NCBI GenBank assembly: GCA_014526335.1
Contig: JACTAT010000061.1
Location: forward strand, 473,098 to 537,097
Source of the DNA: Chrysaora quinquecirrha
Lineage: Eukaryota > Cnidaria > Scyphozoa > Semaeostomeae > Pelagiidae
DNA: 64,000 nucleotides
Direction: 5' to 3'
In this document: positions 9,604-23,600 of the stretch, in pieces
Position numbering within the stretch: position 1 is the first letter of the stretch
Layout of the letters: each line of letters opens with the position of its first letter
Notes under the pieces: model-generated
What the model saw: only the letters and a program-made list of their open reading frames with translations
Databases searched by the model: none
What the model was told of the DNA's origin: nothing
Translations under genes and position numbers: made by a program

Positions 9604-10643
9604 ATGTGGAAAATGAGAACATTTTTGTTGATCGCTCTCTGCCTTGCAATAATAACACTCGGCATAAAAGGTACGTTGAAAAATTTTGGAATCTTAATTC
9701 AAAAAATCACGGCCATGGACATAGATAAAAAATTTAGTTTATATGTGTCTGAAAGTAGTAGATCACTTCGGTAGAAAAAAATTATTTCGAAATCGCAAGA
9801 AATCGATTCTTCGATGCGAAAATAGTATAAAGCATTCCAAAGTCGTCTAGGTGCAAAATTTTACCATCTCAGGGCTTGTATTTTCGATTTAACGAGCGTT
9901 CAAAGTTTACGATTTTATAAGGGCTTAGACCTGAAACTTTGTACTTAGTACTTAGTTTTGGATGCTTTATAAGATTTTCGCATCGAAAATTCGATATTTT
10001 GTGATTTTGAAACATTTTAATGCTGTCAGCCGTCTACCGAAGTGATCTATACGGTCCATTCTAGCGATTTTCTAATTCACTTTCTTTCCCCCTTACACCA
10101 AAAACAATATTGGTAGTAAGCAAGAACTTTTTCTAAACGTTCTAAACAACGTTATAATAGGGGAGAAGGGCGATTCTATGAAAAATAGCACAACTATTAA
10201 GGCTGTTGCAATATTATAATTTGTCAAGATTGTAGCCAGCTACTAAATAATTACCGATAATTATGAACTTCATGGTTGGTAAAATGAACTTGCATTCAAT
10301 CCAATGTTTGCAGGCTGACAAAAGTAGAAAATGTTTCGGTTTTTATTAAGCCAACCTCTCTACTAAGCCCTCTCTAATACGTCCGTCCCCTCAAGAACGT
10401 CCTAAATCAAATACGCCCAATATCAAATTTTAATTTTCCAGTGTTTTAAGTTGCTGTTTCATGGTTTAATCCACGGTTTAATCTGTAGGTGGATCGATTG
10501 ATGATGAAGAAAAAGAGCAACAGGAAGACCCAGTAAAGGATTTCGTCGAGGCGTTTGCTGACACAGAGGAAGAAGGAGGTCACTTCCATGGACCGCACCA
10601 ACCAAAAATGATTCATCTAAAGCGCCGAAGAAGTTCAGCCTAA
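9604..10643 (+). CDS. Gene C: small secreted peptide, acidic pro-region and basic His-rich tail
   Basis: Exons 9604-9670 and 10489-10643 join in phase 1 (donor gtacgt, acceptor tctgtag): 222 nt, 73 aa. Residues 1-22, starting MWKMRTFLLIALCLAII, are a signal peptide. The next part (SIDDEEKEQQEDPVKDF, then ADTEEE) has 13 acidic and 2 basic residues. The end (HFHGPHQPKMIHLKRRR then SSA) has four His and five Lys/Arg. An acceptor at 9578 lies 25 nt before the ATG, and a likely non-coding first exon ends near 9041. Layout, intron phase and the closing RSSA match gene B on the other strand, so common descent is likely. Function unknown; a host-defence or signalling peptide is plausible. The LKRRR could be a processing site. 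Confidence 0.7.
9752..10053. repeat. GATCACTTCGGTAGAAAAA foldback element (intron of gene C)
   Basis: It begins gatcacttcggtagaaaaaa and ends ctaccgaagtgatc, with inner inverted parts (cgatgcgaaaatagtataaa against ttataagattttcgcatcg). It is a shorter relative of the copies at 53455-53857 and 60688-61078. Confidence 0.65.
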
Positions 10644-11263
10644 GAAACGTATTGCTTCTGGGATATTTTAACAGATGTCTACGTTACAACATTTACTTTT
10701 ATGATGTTAAAATGCTTTGTTACTTTTTATGAGTGTAACTTTTATATGATCAAGTGACTGCATTTGTTTTGATTTTTTGCCGTATTGCAAAAAATAATGC
10801 ACCTTTTCAACTAAGGGCCTCGTTTTCGAAAATTTCTTCCTACGAAAATTTCTACTTCGGGTTCTTTGAGCAATTTTGTTTTAGTTTGAAGACAAATTTT
10901 CGTCCCTCTAGTCTTCATGATATAGATTTTATAACGTCCTTTTTCACCGAACACTGTTTCAGAGCTTTTGATGGGACGCCGAAGCTAGCTCAAGCCTACC
11001 CTGAGTACGAGAGCCGTAGCCGCTGAGCAGGAGCTCTCTTCATCTCCTTCCCAGCTTCCTCATTCTCTCCTGCTAAGGGTGGTACAAGCAAAATTAGCCA
11101 CAGATTATCAAGGCAAATCCTTCGCTTTTTCTCTCAAAACTCTTCAACTGATATTGAGAAGATGATATTCGAGAGTGTGTTTCAACAGAGAGCTTTCAAA
11201 TTGAATGAAAATCGCGTAATCACTTTATTAATGACAGAATGACAATATAGGCCTACTTATGAT
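10644..11263. other. Convergent 3' ends of gene C and INTS1
   Basis: Gene C (plus) and INTS1 (minus) end towards each other here. The stretch holds presumptive 3'UTRs and no recognisable gene. An open frame at 10754-11026 has no similarity I recognise. Confidence 0.5.
11224..11229 (-). terminator. Poly(A) signal AATAAA for INTS1
   Basis: TTTATT on the plus strand is AATAAA on the minus strand, 35 nt past the INTS1 stop (11264-11266). This would give a very short 3'UTR. Confidence 0.6.
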
Positions 11264-14200
11264 TCAGCAGTCGATACTTAGATTCTTTACAGCCGTAGAG
11301 ATGAATTCTCGACTTCCAGGACGTGATGTGATGGACAAATGAAAGAGGTTTTCCAGCAGCTTTACGCAACCATCTAAAAGAAACATTCATGACAAATATA
11401 CATACATGTGTAAATATGTATGGTGCTGAAGAAGGCTCAGCATAGCCGAAACACAAATATCAAACGGGAGGAGAGCCTTGGGCTGTATGACTTGGAGAGT
11501 TACTCAGCCATTTCTTTGAGCTTTTTAGCTCAGTGCAAACGTCGTTGGTTCTCTGATCATGCAGTCCAGGTCCAGGTTCGAATCCCATTGCGGTATGCCA
11601 CTTGTGGACAAATCTATCTTAGAGTTCGCTGACAAATATATAAGAATAACATGGATATAATTTTTTTCTTCCTTGTTGATATGTCGGTTTCATAGGTTAG
11701 CAAATATCTTGTATTTGGCACAATGTGCAAATTTTGTCCAACAATAATAGCCTATTTCCAAATAAAATAGAAATTCGGAAACATACTAGAGGTTTTCAGT
11801 GATAAGATCCACAACTGGACATTAAGATTTTGTAGACCTAAATGTAATCTGACTTCCATTACACGGCTTTAACCATCGAGCGGACGTGAAATAAACGTGT
11901 ATAGGCAAGCAAGCAAGCAAGGAAGTAAGCAAGCAAGCAAGCAAGCAAGCGTATTGGTATTCAGTTTGTAACGCAGGTTCGGGCGGGGTAAATGTCAGTA
12001 TATGCAAGTAGTGTAACCTACCGTCTGCGAGAAGAATTAACTGAGGTACAAATATTGCTGCTGAAAATGCCACATCCTGATTGTCAGATTGCAAACATGA
12101 CATATAACTGTCCACAAGAACCTTGCTATCCCTACAGCAAAGAAGGGTTAACATAATAAATAGGCCTAGATAAGATAAGCTTAGATGAGACCAATATATA
12201 AGATCAATCAATTATACACCAGGAATTCTTAATCTTTTCTCCATTATTAACCAGTGGATTTAACGTAGGAATCTTTACCTTATAAGGTACACGCTTTTTC
12301 ACTTTATGAAGAACCTAGCTCAAGGCCTAGTTCCTAAAGTTCCTTATTTTCGGACCTCTGTTGAATCAATTGTAGTACAAAAAGTTCCTAACAGTCCCTT
12401 GATTCTAACTGTCCATTTAGTGTCATAAATTATATGCAGAGACACTTGTTTGTGACCAAAGCTTGAGACTACTCAAGGAAACATTTAATACGCGCGTTGA
12501 ATATAATTTATGTGAGTTTTGACTGCAAATGAATGGAACCGGCATCCTTAAAAATAAACCGAGTACATGAACAATCAAGAAATAACCAAAACGCAAACGA
12601 CTGCAATGCTTAAAGCAGAAGTTTTATAACAACTTTATAAATTTCATTTTGTGTTTCAAACTTCACTATTTTTTTAAATCAACTTATACTTAGGAGAAGA
12701 AATCTCTTACTTATGAAGTTATGAAAAATAAGACAGTAAACTGGCAAAATACAGTAAAAAGTACCTCGGTTGGTGTCTGTAATGTCTCAGCAATAGCTCA
12801 TGAGATTTTTCTCTGATTTCAGAAAAATCTGAATGCAACAAGGCAATTAAATCACCCTGAAAAAAGTTAAGAAAATTCAAGTTACGCATTGGTTTATTTA
12901 TTCATACAGTTTGATGAAATTTCACCCTGCCAAAGGCTCACTAGACTTATTCCATCGTTTCTGTACGAGTCCCAGTTATCGCAGCTACCATCTTTAGTTG
13001 TTGTTGTTGTCAGAAAGCTGCTCAAACTGGGACTCATGGCTTTTGCATGCAAAAAAGCGGCCACTCTCCGCCAAAAAATTGGCGGAGCCAATCAGATTGC
13101 AGCACTTAATTTGCTGCATTTTCACTGGCTTATTAATGTCCTCCCACTTTTATTGCGATTCGATTTTTCGTCAGATCGAACGATAGAATAACATCTGGCC
13201 AATCAGTGAGCAGCAGAGAGAATTGGCGAATGTGACTTTCGATCAAAACATTCGAATTTGGGATAGAAGTTTCAATCTAAAATTGGCCGCTTTTGAACAT
13301 TGTAAGGATATGAGTCTCAGCGAATTGCTGTGGTCGTGTAATAAGTCTATGAAACCCCCATGACTACAAAACTCTGTGTTTGAAGCCATTACAACGAAGC
13401 CATTTGGTGCTGCGTTCTGAAACTAGAAATTTCAAACGTTATAAGCGGGCATTACCGGATAATAATGCCCTATCATGACATCGCATTCTGAAGTTTTCAG
13501 CCAATCAGATTGCATAACAGAGTTGCGGCCCTGACCAAGGGTAATAATCAATCTTCCATTGCCACACTTTGATTCTTAAAAAGAACGACGAAAAAAGATC
13601 CAAAGCACATTACTTACCAAGAAATGCTGAAGAATATCCACTCTTCTCCTAGACGTTTCGTCGAGATCATTTAATACTTTTATCACATCTAAAGAGATAA
13701 AACTACGAATTCAATACTTGAAACTTAATGTGTAATACACCTCAAAAAGGAAATGATGGGGCCCTTATGCAGGGACGGCGAAGCAAAGCGAACTCTACGG
13801 GAGAAGAGAGCTCTCAGAGTGATAGGAAAATGTTTGAAAAAATGCCGTTTAGAACCTCAACAAATGCAAGTTACGTGTCCCCTTGTTAATGATTGTTTTT
13901 TTATGTTTGGGATGGCCTTACGAAACTTTTTGGCATACACTCTTTTTTCTTATAAGAACAATTTTATAAGAATATGGGCCTGGATTTTGCTCAGATTTTA
14001 AGAAAAAATAAGAACAAGCTGCGGCTAGCCTTTTCATAAGCCCTAAGAAAATTACCTAAATATGAAAGTAAGACAATCAGACTGAACGTAAAAAGCAAGC
14101 AAACAAAGAAATTGACAAGCATGCTGCATTTTTAAACGAACCTAGTACCACTCCAGACATGCACTGAAAAATATAGACGTCAAGGTAACCAAGGAATTAA

Positions 14201-17200
14201 GAACAGATTAAGAACATTTCAGGCTCAAAAGAGGCAAAAACCTAAGAATAGCCAGCCTCGATCAAAATTTCCTTGTTCTTATAAAAAGAGTGTAGTACAA
14301 AAGGCAAAAAGCACAAAAGGCCAAAAATTTGTCAGGGGACCCAGGGAGCACTTAGTTCTTGAACTAAGGGAGCCTTAACTGCATTACACTCCTGGCACAG
14401 TCGCTATAGAACACTAATTCTAACATACCATCAGATTGATTTCCCTCAGTTAGCTTTTGTCTAAATGGCAAAAGTTGCCTTTCTGTCCACGGTGTTGCAA
14501 GCGACGGAATAATAGGCGCCGAAAGAATTTTATTCGTCGATTCATCACCATCACCTTCAATTGATTCATCCGACATTGACAAGAAAGTGCAGAGAAATTT
14601 CAGACCAGTGAAGCCAGCATGCTCACTAAAAAGATCTCTGAAAGAAAGGTTCATTGTTAAGAGAGATTCTAGTCTGAGATTCTAGAGATTCTAGAGATGC
14701 AAATCGAAGGATAAAGGCGATGAAAGTTGAACGCCGTGAGAGTAGCGACGTAAATGACATAGCGACACCAAGGCGTTTTACACTTTTATTGCTTACATTT
14801 GCTATTTAGTAGCGAAGAAAAGTCGGAAAATTTTCAAAGGATTTGACCGTGAAAAATGACTGATGGTGTAAAGTTTCATCCCGAGCGATTTTTCATGGTC
14901 TTTTCCCATATAAGTTTTCAAACGTTTCATCGCTATAAAACCAACATTGTAAGGACAAGAAGCATGTAATCTTGCCTAACACTGAAGTTAATGGGCAATC
15001 AAATTTTCATAAATGTAGCTAAAAGCAAATTTTTTTAGATTTTGTGAAAATCGGTCTAAGTTGAAAAAAGGGATACCAAGAATGAAAAGTATAAAACCGA
15101 TAAACTGCGACGGCCATCATTGAAGCCGTATAATCAAGTTGAAGTAAGTAGCATTAAATGAAAGACTAGGACGTGAAGATGGAGCCTTAGGCCATGGTCA
15201 AACGATAAAACATTGTTTGTCAAAGATCTGGAATTTGCCTATCAAGCAATGCTTTAAATTTGGTCGTGTCGCAAAACAATTTTCGTCAAAAATCTTTGCT
15301 TACGGTAAGCAGAAAATCTTATTGAAGGTTTTATAAAACACTGCCAGGAAAGTTCTGCTTGTCAAGCAATGTTTTGCTACGTGGTCAAACGTTCAAACAT
15401 TGTTATGAAGCAAACCTCAAATGTTTGACCAACATTGTTAGATCGATTTGCGACGGCCTAAGGCCCTGGTTAAACGATCAAAACATATTTCAAACATTGC
15501 CTTTCAAGCAATATTTGAACGTTTGGCCACGTCATAAAACAATGCTCTAAAAGCTTAAATAAGCAAATTCGTTGCGCTGTGTGTTTGAAAAAGTTTTAAA
15601 ATATTTCTGCTTGACAAAAGCAAAGAATGTTTGACGAGCATTCTTTTGCGATGTGGCCAAACTGTAACGATTTTGTTTGACAAGCAAATTTAAAATGTTT
15701 GACAAACAATGTTTGATTGTTTAGCCAGTGCCTTACTTCATAGAGACCCAGTAAAAAATTTAAAACAGATTAACACAATTCACCACTTACTTAAAAATGC
15801 CGTGATACTGAAAAAGTGTTGAGTAGGCATAACTACTGTCGTATGCGACAAAATGATTGAGAAATTCAACGAATTTAGTAACAACCGCAGCGGCCTCTGT
15901 TCCTTGCAGACAAACAGACTAAAAAGAAAAGGGACAATTCTATGTTCGAAAATATCAGCCCTATTAGAACAGAATAGCGACAACGAGGAGTCGAATATAA
16001 GTAAGAGTGTAAGAATTTTTAAGTTTTAGAAAACTACAGGATAGCGAAAAAGATCAGAAACCTCTTTGGTCATATTTAAAAGCTTTTTCGTCTGATAATC
16101 CTCAGAGTATGAACGTCTAACAGAGTACAATGAGTGTTCAAAATACAATACCAGTGCAACTTCACTTTTCTGATTAGTGCATTTTGAGTCGCATGTGGGT
16201 TTTTATTTCACCTCGGTTGTCTCGGCCTGTTTCTGGCGTTAATAATCTGGCTGCTTGGAGGTGACAGACAGAAAGCTTTTACGAATGACCAAAAATTTCT
16301 CGCTCTTTTCGCTACTCAAATGGAGTTTTCCTTTTGTGCTATTACCTCAAGTGGATAACGCAGACCCTTGCACATTCGAGAAATGTACTGAATACTAATA
16401 CCTAAGAACTTTGTTTACAAGAAATAAAGCTCATATAACATCAAACTGTGCATCACTGAATCATATAAATAGTTTTGAAAGCAGACAAATGAAGGATAAA
16501 AACCTGTATAAGGTCAATGAAAACGTCTATCGTTCTTGCAAGGCCATCTTTAGCTACCTGAAAAGATAAAATTAATCAAAAGCTTTTTCTTGTTTGCCCA
16601 TTACGTCTATATAAGACAATGACTCATCATCCCATTATAAGCTAGTATACGAAACTGTTATGAAGTTTACCATACCCGATTGTTAATAAAGATGTATGGT
16701 CTCAGTAGATCCAGAAGCGACAGTACTTGAGTATAGAGTATGATTTGATTGGCTCGTTTGAATTCCGTTGGACCAATGCGATGACGCCCTTGCAAAGACG
16801 ACATGAAAGTAGGCAAATGCCTGAAAGGAGAGATGAGATCAATTGTAATCCGACTAGCTTTACTTACACAGGCCCGCAAACCAATAAATATTGATGAACG
16901 ACCTATTGGATTTAATGTACTCTGTTCTGAGCAATGACAGAAATGTTAGACGTTTTTGAGAATGTTTTGTGATGTGGCCAAAGAGTAAAACATTTTGCTT
17001 AACAAACATATTTAAGATGTTTGACAAAATATAATGGTTCGTTTGGATGTGGCCCAAGTTTCAATTTTTTACCTTAATATTAAATATGGATGTTTGTATG
17101 CTAACTTTCTGCAAGCCAAAATCAAACTCTGAAATTCTGTGTCCGAAGAAGAATCTGGTAGAGTGTTTGAAACGGAGAGTAATAATCTATGAATCAAGTC

Positions 17201-17571
17201 GTCAGTCTGGAAAAAATAAGAACAAGCTCATGAGAAGTTAGGAATGATACTGAAAATCTAACGTTAGGTATCGCAGGGCTACCTTAAGTAAAGTGAAATA
17301 TAAAAACTACAATGCGCAAATCTGGGAATTCCAAGTCAAAGCCTAGTTGCAATAACATAGAAAATTCCAGCATTTGGAAACAAACTGAAGTAAAGGCCTT
17401 TTCCGCTGAAATTTCCAAAATATTAGCGATGATGCAGATGCGGATCGAAATGTATCTGTCAGGAGGGATGATCGATTAGTCGAACAGCCCAAAGAAAAAA
17501 GCAACATCATCAGCATCAGCATCACAATCATCATCGTTATCATCATCATCATCATCATCATCATCATTATG

Positions 17572-17609
<38 letters not shown>

Positions 17610-20600
17610 AATCATCATCATCATCATCATTATCCTCATCATCATATCATCATCATCATTACCAGCATCATTACCTTCATCATCATCATCATGATCCTCA
17701 TTATCAATATCATCATTCCATCATCAAAACACACATCATCATCATAATCATCAGGATTATAGTCATCATCAATATCACCATCGCAAAATCGTCGTTCGTA
17801 TATTATGATTTTTGGCAACCGATTTATGCTTAGCCTTTTTTCACGCAAGAACATTTAAAAATACTGTAAAACTAAAAGAAGAAAAATTACTCACAGGAGA
17901 ATTTTCTCCTTGAAGAATCGTGTCCGCTGATTCTTTCGTCATCATTTCTTGCTTTGGCAGCCCAATCAGATTCGGTTTCTGCAGGTATATCTGCTGCAAT
18001 AGACAGCTGATGATGACTTTTGGAAACCTGTGATGAAGACGACAAAATAAACAAAAAACATCAAAAACACACAAACATATGTGCGATACAATGCAGATAT
18101 TTAGCTCAATATTGGGTTCACAATTTTAAAAAATCTTTCAAAATGAGTTGGGAAGTTTTCTATAGCCAGACTCGACTGAAAAACCGAGATGCAACATAAA
18201 CAATAAACACTTTTAAAAAGCAACAATTTTGCTAGCGGAATAAACAATTTTGCTGGATTGCCATTCACAAAAGAGTGTCAATACTAAACGTTGCATCTTG
18301 ATTTTCGTACCAGCTCCAAAGCGGCGTGATTTTCGAAACGATCTTATACCAGATAGCATCTTATACCAGATAGCTTGGTCTTTATATAACTCAAAGGCCT
18401 ATATTCAATATGCAAATAAACACGCAAAAAAAGCTATCCGGTATTTCCGAATTTTACGAAAATATTTTGGGGCTGGAAATTTAAAATCCGTAGTCCTCTA
18501 TCCCTGCCCTTGGCTTGAGACATTTTGCACAATTTTAGTCTATCATCACGAGCAAGCTATCATGTGCTAAATGCAAATAAAACTTTACCTTTTTTGTCTT
18601 TTGATTGTTGAAACAACTCTCTCCATTTTCTTGGATGTCAAATGCTGGATATGGTTAAGCAGAAGTGGTAATCGCTTCTCTGCAATCTCCAAAACTAAGT
18701 TGGGTATCTGAGATCTAAAAGAAAAAACACAACGTTATTAGAATCACTCGACACAAGATACAGTTGGGTCACGGTCGAATCTATACGCACAATTTTGGCG
18801 GTATTTTTTGCGTACTTTGGTATTTACGCACTACTGTGGTGGGTTATTATGCTTGATGTGGTGGTATTTTCTTCATAACGTTATGGTATTTCGGGTGCAA
18901 AATCCACCACAGTAAGCAAAAAATACAACGACGTAAAAACAAAAATGGACAAACCCCGACGGAAATTTGCGGTCAATTTCGCGAATTTCGAGTTTTGAAA
19001 ATTCCCTTTCAGCGATTCAAACAGCAAACATTGTTGGTCAAACATTTGCGATTTGCTTGTCAAGCAAAATGTTTGACTGTTTGGTCACGTCCACAAACAT
19101 TGCTTGTTCAACATTTTTGCTTGCGTCAAGCAAAAAGTTTTAACTTTTTCAAAAATATCACACCACAAATTTTGCTTACTTTTGCTTGTCCAGCAATGTT
19201 TGATCGTTTGGCCACCTTTCCAACATTGCTTGTCAAACATTTCTTTGTTATTGTCACGCTTTTGCAACATTTCGGCACCCAACAACATTTCTTAACAACA
19301 AGACGTTCGTCCTTGCGCATTAGCAAAAGCTTCGTTGTTATAAAATGTTGGACAACAATGTTTCTGGACGTGGCCAAACGGTCAAACATTTGTTGTAAAG
19401 CAAATTTAAAATGTTGGACCAACAATTTTTGATCGTTTGGCCAGGGCCTAAATGGAACAAACCTGACTTTTTCATGGTCCAGCTTACGCCGCGGAGATGC
19501 AGATTCGGGATCTAAAAATCAAATAAGAAAGTTCATTTATAGCTCTCTAATTATGACGTCGCTTTTTGTGCAAACAAAAAAAGGAAACGTTGCGCCAGAA
19601 AAGTAGCGACGTTTCTGAATCTATTGGAAGACAGCAATGCAAATTTAATATAATGTGTACCTTTCTCTACGTGGTAATTCATTTCCATTTCGGATAGAAT
19701 AAGATCAACCAGTTTACAAATCTGTGGTGTTGCAAGTTCAAGCATAACTTCATCATTAATCTATGCCACAAAGAATTGAGAAATAGCGTCAATGAAGAGG
19801 GTTAAGGTATCAAAAGGAACAGCTAAGTCTACATAATGCGATAGCAGTCTGAATTCGATGTGTTTTGCTAGATCGAGATAGTACTTCCAGAGGGCTTCAA
19901 CTCTGGTTTTCCCTTCCTCAAGATATTAGAAGTAAAGAATCAAGACAAAAAGTTTCAGTTCAAATTTTTAGATCCAAGATAAAATATTGGAGACGTTGCA
20001 CGTCTAAGCTGACTCACCCTTCGTCCCTTGTCTTCATCTAAATTATTCTGTTTACTGTCTCTGCCTTGCCAAAGCTTTGGGTTTCGTACGACCGAGCTGA
20101 TGAGATCCAAAGCTGCTGTTGGGTTCAGTCTAGGAAACAAGAAATGTGTCAATGCATTGTATTTTTGCATATTTTTCATGAATGACAAACACGAGGATAG
20201 ATTTTCCACAAGCGACATACACCTGGATTGCATGGAACTGCATGATCAGAGAGCTAACGACCGACCACTGAGCTAAATAGCTCATTGAAATTTGGTCGAG
20301 CATTTCTCCAAGTCAAAAAGACTAACAGTCTCCTCCCGTTGGGCTTTCGTTTTAGCAGATTGAGCCTACTTAATTCCCTTATTTCTTAAATTTTCCCTGA
20401 CTGGCAAACACCAGAATAGAATTGAATTGAATTTTCAAGCGGCGCACCACAATAGAAGAGATTCATATCTGGAATGCACGACCAGAGAGTCAACATCGTT
20501 TCCACGAAGCTAAAAAACTCAATGAAATCGTCGAGTATCTCTCCAAGTAACAAAGCTCAAGGCTCTCCGTTTGGCTTTCTGTTTCGGCTTTGTTGACCCT

Positions 20601-23600
20601 TGTTCAGTGTGCCATACATATTCATATTCGTTTTTTCTTGAATGGCAAAAAGTAAGATAGATTTTTCCACAAGCATAGAAGTGGCATACCACAATTGATT
20701 GGATTTGAACCAAAGACAGCATGATCAGAGAAGCAACGGCAATTCCACAGAGCTAAAGAGCTCAATGAAATCGTCGACTAACTCTCCAAGTCACACAGCC
20801 CAAGGCTCTTCTCGCCTTTTCCATTTTGTGTTTTGAAATTCGGCTATGTTAAGCCTTCTTCAGTATCATACATATTTATACATATCTTTCAAGAATGGCA
20901 AACGATAGGCGCGTTTGACAATATGCAAGGAGTGATGCTTGCACCACGGCATAAAAGTATAAGGCAGTTATAGCCCTTAAATTGCTTGTAAATGGTATTC
21001 TGTGTGATGTGAAAAACATTAAAACATTGCTTCATAAGCAAATTCAAATGTTTGAAAACAAAGTTTGATCGTTCGGCATGGGCCTAAAACGATAACCGTA
21101 ACTAACCTTGTTGAAGCAGAATCGACACTTAGGAGCCAATCAAGACAATCATGCAGAGCATTGCCTTTTGACTGATGAGCTAGCAAAGCTTGGAGATACG
21201 AGGATGATGTTCTCATTGCCTTTTCGTTCTCAGCTTCTTCTCTTGTCAGGAATAGCATCTCTCTTTGCAGCAATGGATCTACGTGTACAATTTCTGGATC
21301 TAAGACTTCAAGCCAATCGAGACAGATCCCAGAGGAAAATTCGCTGTTTATTGCTTTTCCGTGTTGGTATAAATTAACTAGAAGAAAAACGTGGTATAAG
21401 GGAATGTTTATATGAGGGAAACACCTCACTTGCCAGAGCCGGGGCTGATTGGCGATATTTCACCTTCCTATAGAATGCTTTGTATCTTTGATTTTGGGTT
21501 TATATGACGAACCCAACACCACCGGTAAAGTGAGATTTCACCTCTCAACCAAGGTGAAATTTCACCCAGGTGATGTGAATTTTTCCCAATAAACGATATA
21601 CCACCGGTATGGTGAAGTGAATCTGTTTGAGTAGAATGCTAGAATCCTCGTTCTCATTTCATGGAAGCGAGACTTTTAAACACTTCACCTCTCAACCCTG
21701 GGGCTGATAGGTGAAGTGAAAATGCCATATAAACAGAAGCAAAAAATTTTCCTTCCCTATCAGCTCCGGCTCTGGCAGGTGAAGCGTTTTTCGCATATAA
21801 ATAGGCCCTTAGAGTCACTCTTATAGACCTTTTCGACGAGCGGCCACGATTATGGAAATTTTTCAAAACTTCGAGATACAGATTTTTCGATACCGAATTC
21901 GTATTAAGATACAGATTATTCGTATTAAGCAGCCACGATTAAGTCAAGATGCAAAGTTCTACTACCTTAGCGCTTGTATTATTGATTTTATAAGCGCTCA
22001 AAGTTTACGATTTTATAAGGGCTTTGACCAGTTGCGGTGAAAAGTTTCAATCCCTCAATCGCTTTTCACGGTCAAAGCCCTAATAGAATCGTAAACTTTG
22101 AACGCCAATAAAATCAACAGTGCCAGCACTAGGACAATGAAACTTTGCACCTAGTCTAAGTTTTAGATGCTGATACAATTTTAGCATCGAAAACTCGATG
22201 CATCGAAGTTTTGAAAGAATTCAATCACAGTGGCCTTTCGCCGAAAAGGCGTGTTAGCTCAAGAGCTCAATGACATTTTTAAAGAGGCGAAATTTCACGA
22301 GGCGAAATGACGGGCAAATTTGAAGCGTATGAGCAAAAAATTACTTACCAAGAAATCGTACGCAGTTTTTGATTTGGTCGAAACTTTGTCCATCATTTTT
22401 GCAAGACGTTTCAATAAAACAATTGCAGACTGCATCGATGAATTTTTGGAGTACAGGTAAACTTTTCTCTTGCATCGTGTGGCATGCTGTATTGAGAGAA
22501 ATAGAAATTCAAGCAAATCAAATAATAAATCATCTAGGGGATAACAAGTCCTTTGAAAAAAAATTCGCTGAGTAAACTCTTGTATATAGAAACTTGTATA
22601 TAGAAATGTCAAATGAAAAGAAACTCTGCAAGTTCAGGATATTGATAACGCGTTTTGATAAGGCCTTGTTTACATCCGAAATAACGTATGTGCAGTACAG
22701 TGGTGGGTGTGCAGTACAGTGGTGGATTTTCAGTACGATTGAGGGATACCATCAGTACAGTGGAGGGATACCATTAGTACAGTGGTGGATGTTCAGTACA
22801 GTGGAGGGATACCATGAGTACAGTGGAGGGATACCATGAGTACAGTGGTGGATGTTCAGTACAGCGGAGGGATACCATGAGTACAGTGGAGGGATACCAT
22901 GAGTACAGTGTTGGATGTTCGGTACAGTGGAGGGATACCATGAGTACAGTGCTGGATTTTCAGTACAGTGGAGGGATACCATGAGTTGGGTGGAGGGATA
23001 CCATGTCACTGTTGAACATCCACCACTGTAAGGATATATCCTCCAACTGTTGCATATTTTGTTACACTGTACGCACATATGTTATGTGGGGTGCTTCACA
23101 TCAATACAGATATTTTTGAAAACGCAAATATATTATTACGTTTCTGCCTTCCGTCCGTACGTAGCCCGCGTTTTCGGTGGTGGAAAATGGAACTTTTACA
23201 ACCTCTAGGGTGGGAATTTTTGGAAACACCGGTTTCATGTTATCACGTGAACGAGGTAAACGCGATTTTCGAAAGTGGTGACATCACGCGCTCGATTTCA
23301 CGCACTCAATGTCAAATAATTTTGCGTTGTTAAAAAATTTCTCCACCCATATAGAATCGTCCTTGCAAATGCTATGCAGATAAAAAGAAAAAACGTTCGT
23401 ACTTTCACGCACAAGCTCAAGGTCAAGATTTTCTGGGGTTATAGTTCCACTTTGAACGCCTTTTGCCAACAGATGAGCTATTCGGATGGAAAGTGTCTGC
23501 ATCTTGATTTTCGAATTCTCCTTTTTGTTAAAATTAGTCATCAGGGCTTTGATCTGATCTGTGAAAAGAAAAATAATTTTAGAGTTTAATCTCTCAGAAT

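Noticed and set aside
17343..17854. Long Met- or Asp-rich frames on the minus strand
   Set aside because: They are translations of the (ATC)n microsatellite in an INTS1 intron.
18995..19432. 145-codon plus-strand frame rich in LLVKH repeats
   Set aside because: It covers a CAAACATTG MITE with frames open on both strands and no splice or homology support.
22295..22612. 105-codon minus frame overlapping INTS1 exon 40
   Set aside because: The frame that matches INTS1 is another one, starting at the acceptor at 22487-22488; this is a shadow.
22594..23078. Repetitive Tyr/Ser/Gly frames on both strands
   Set aside because: They arise from the 22/19-nt minisatellite.
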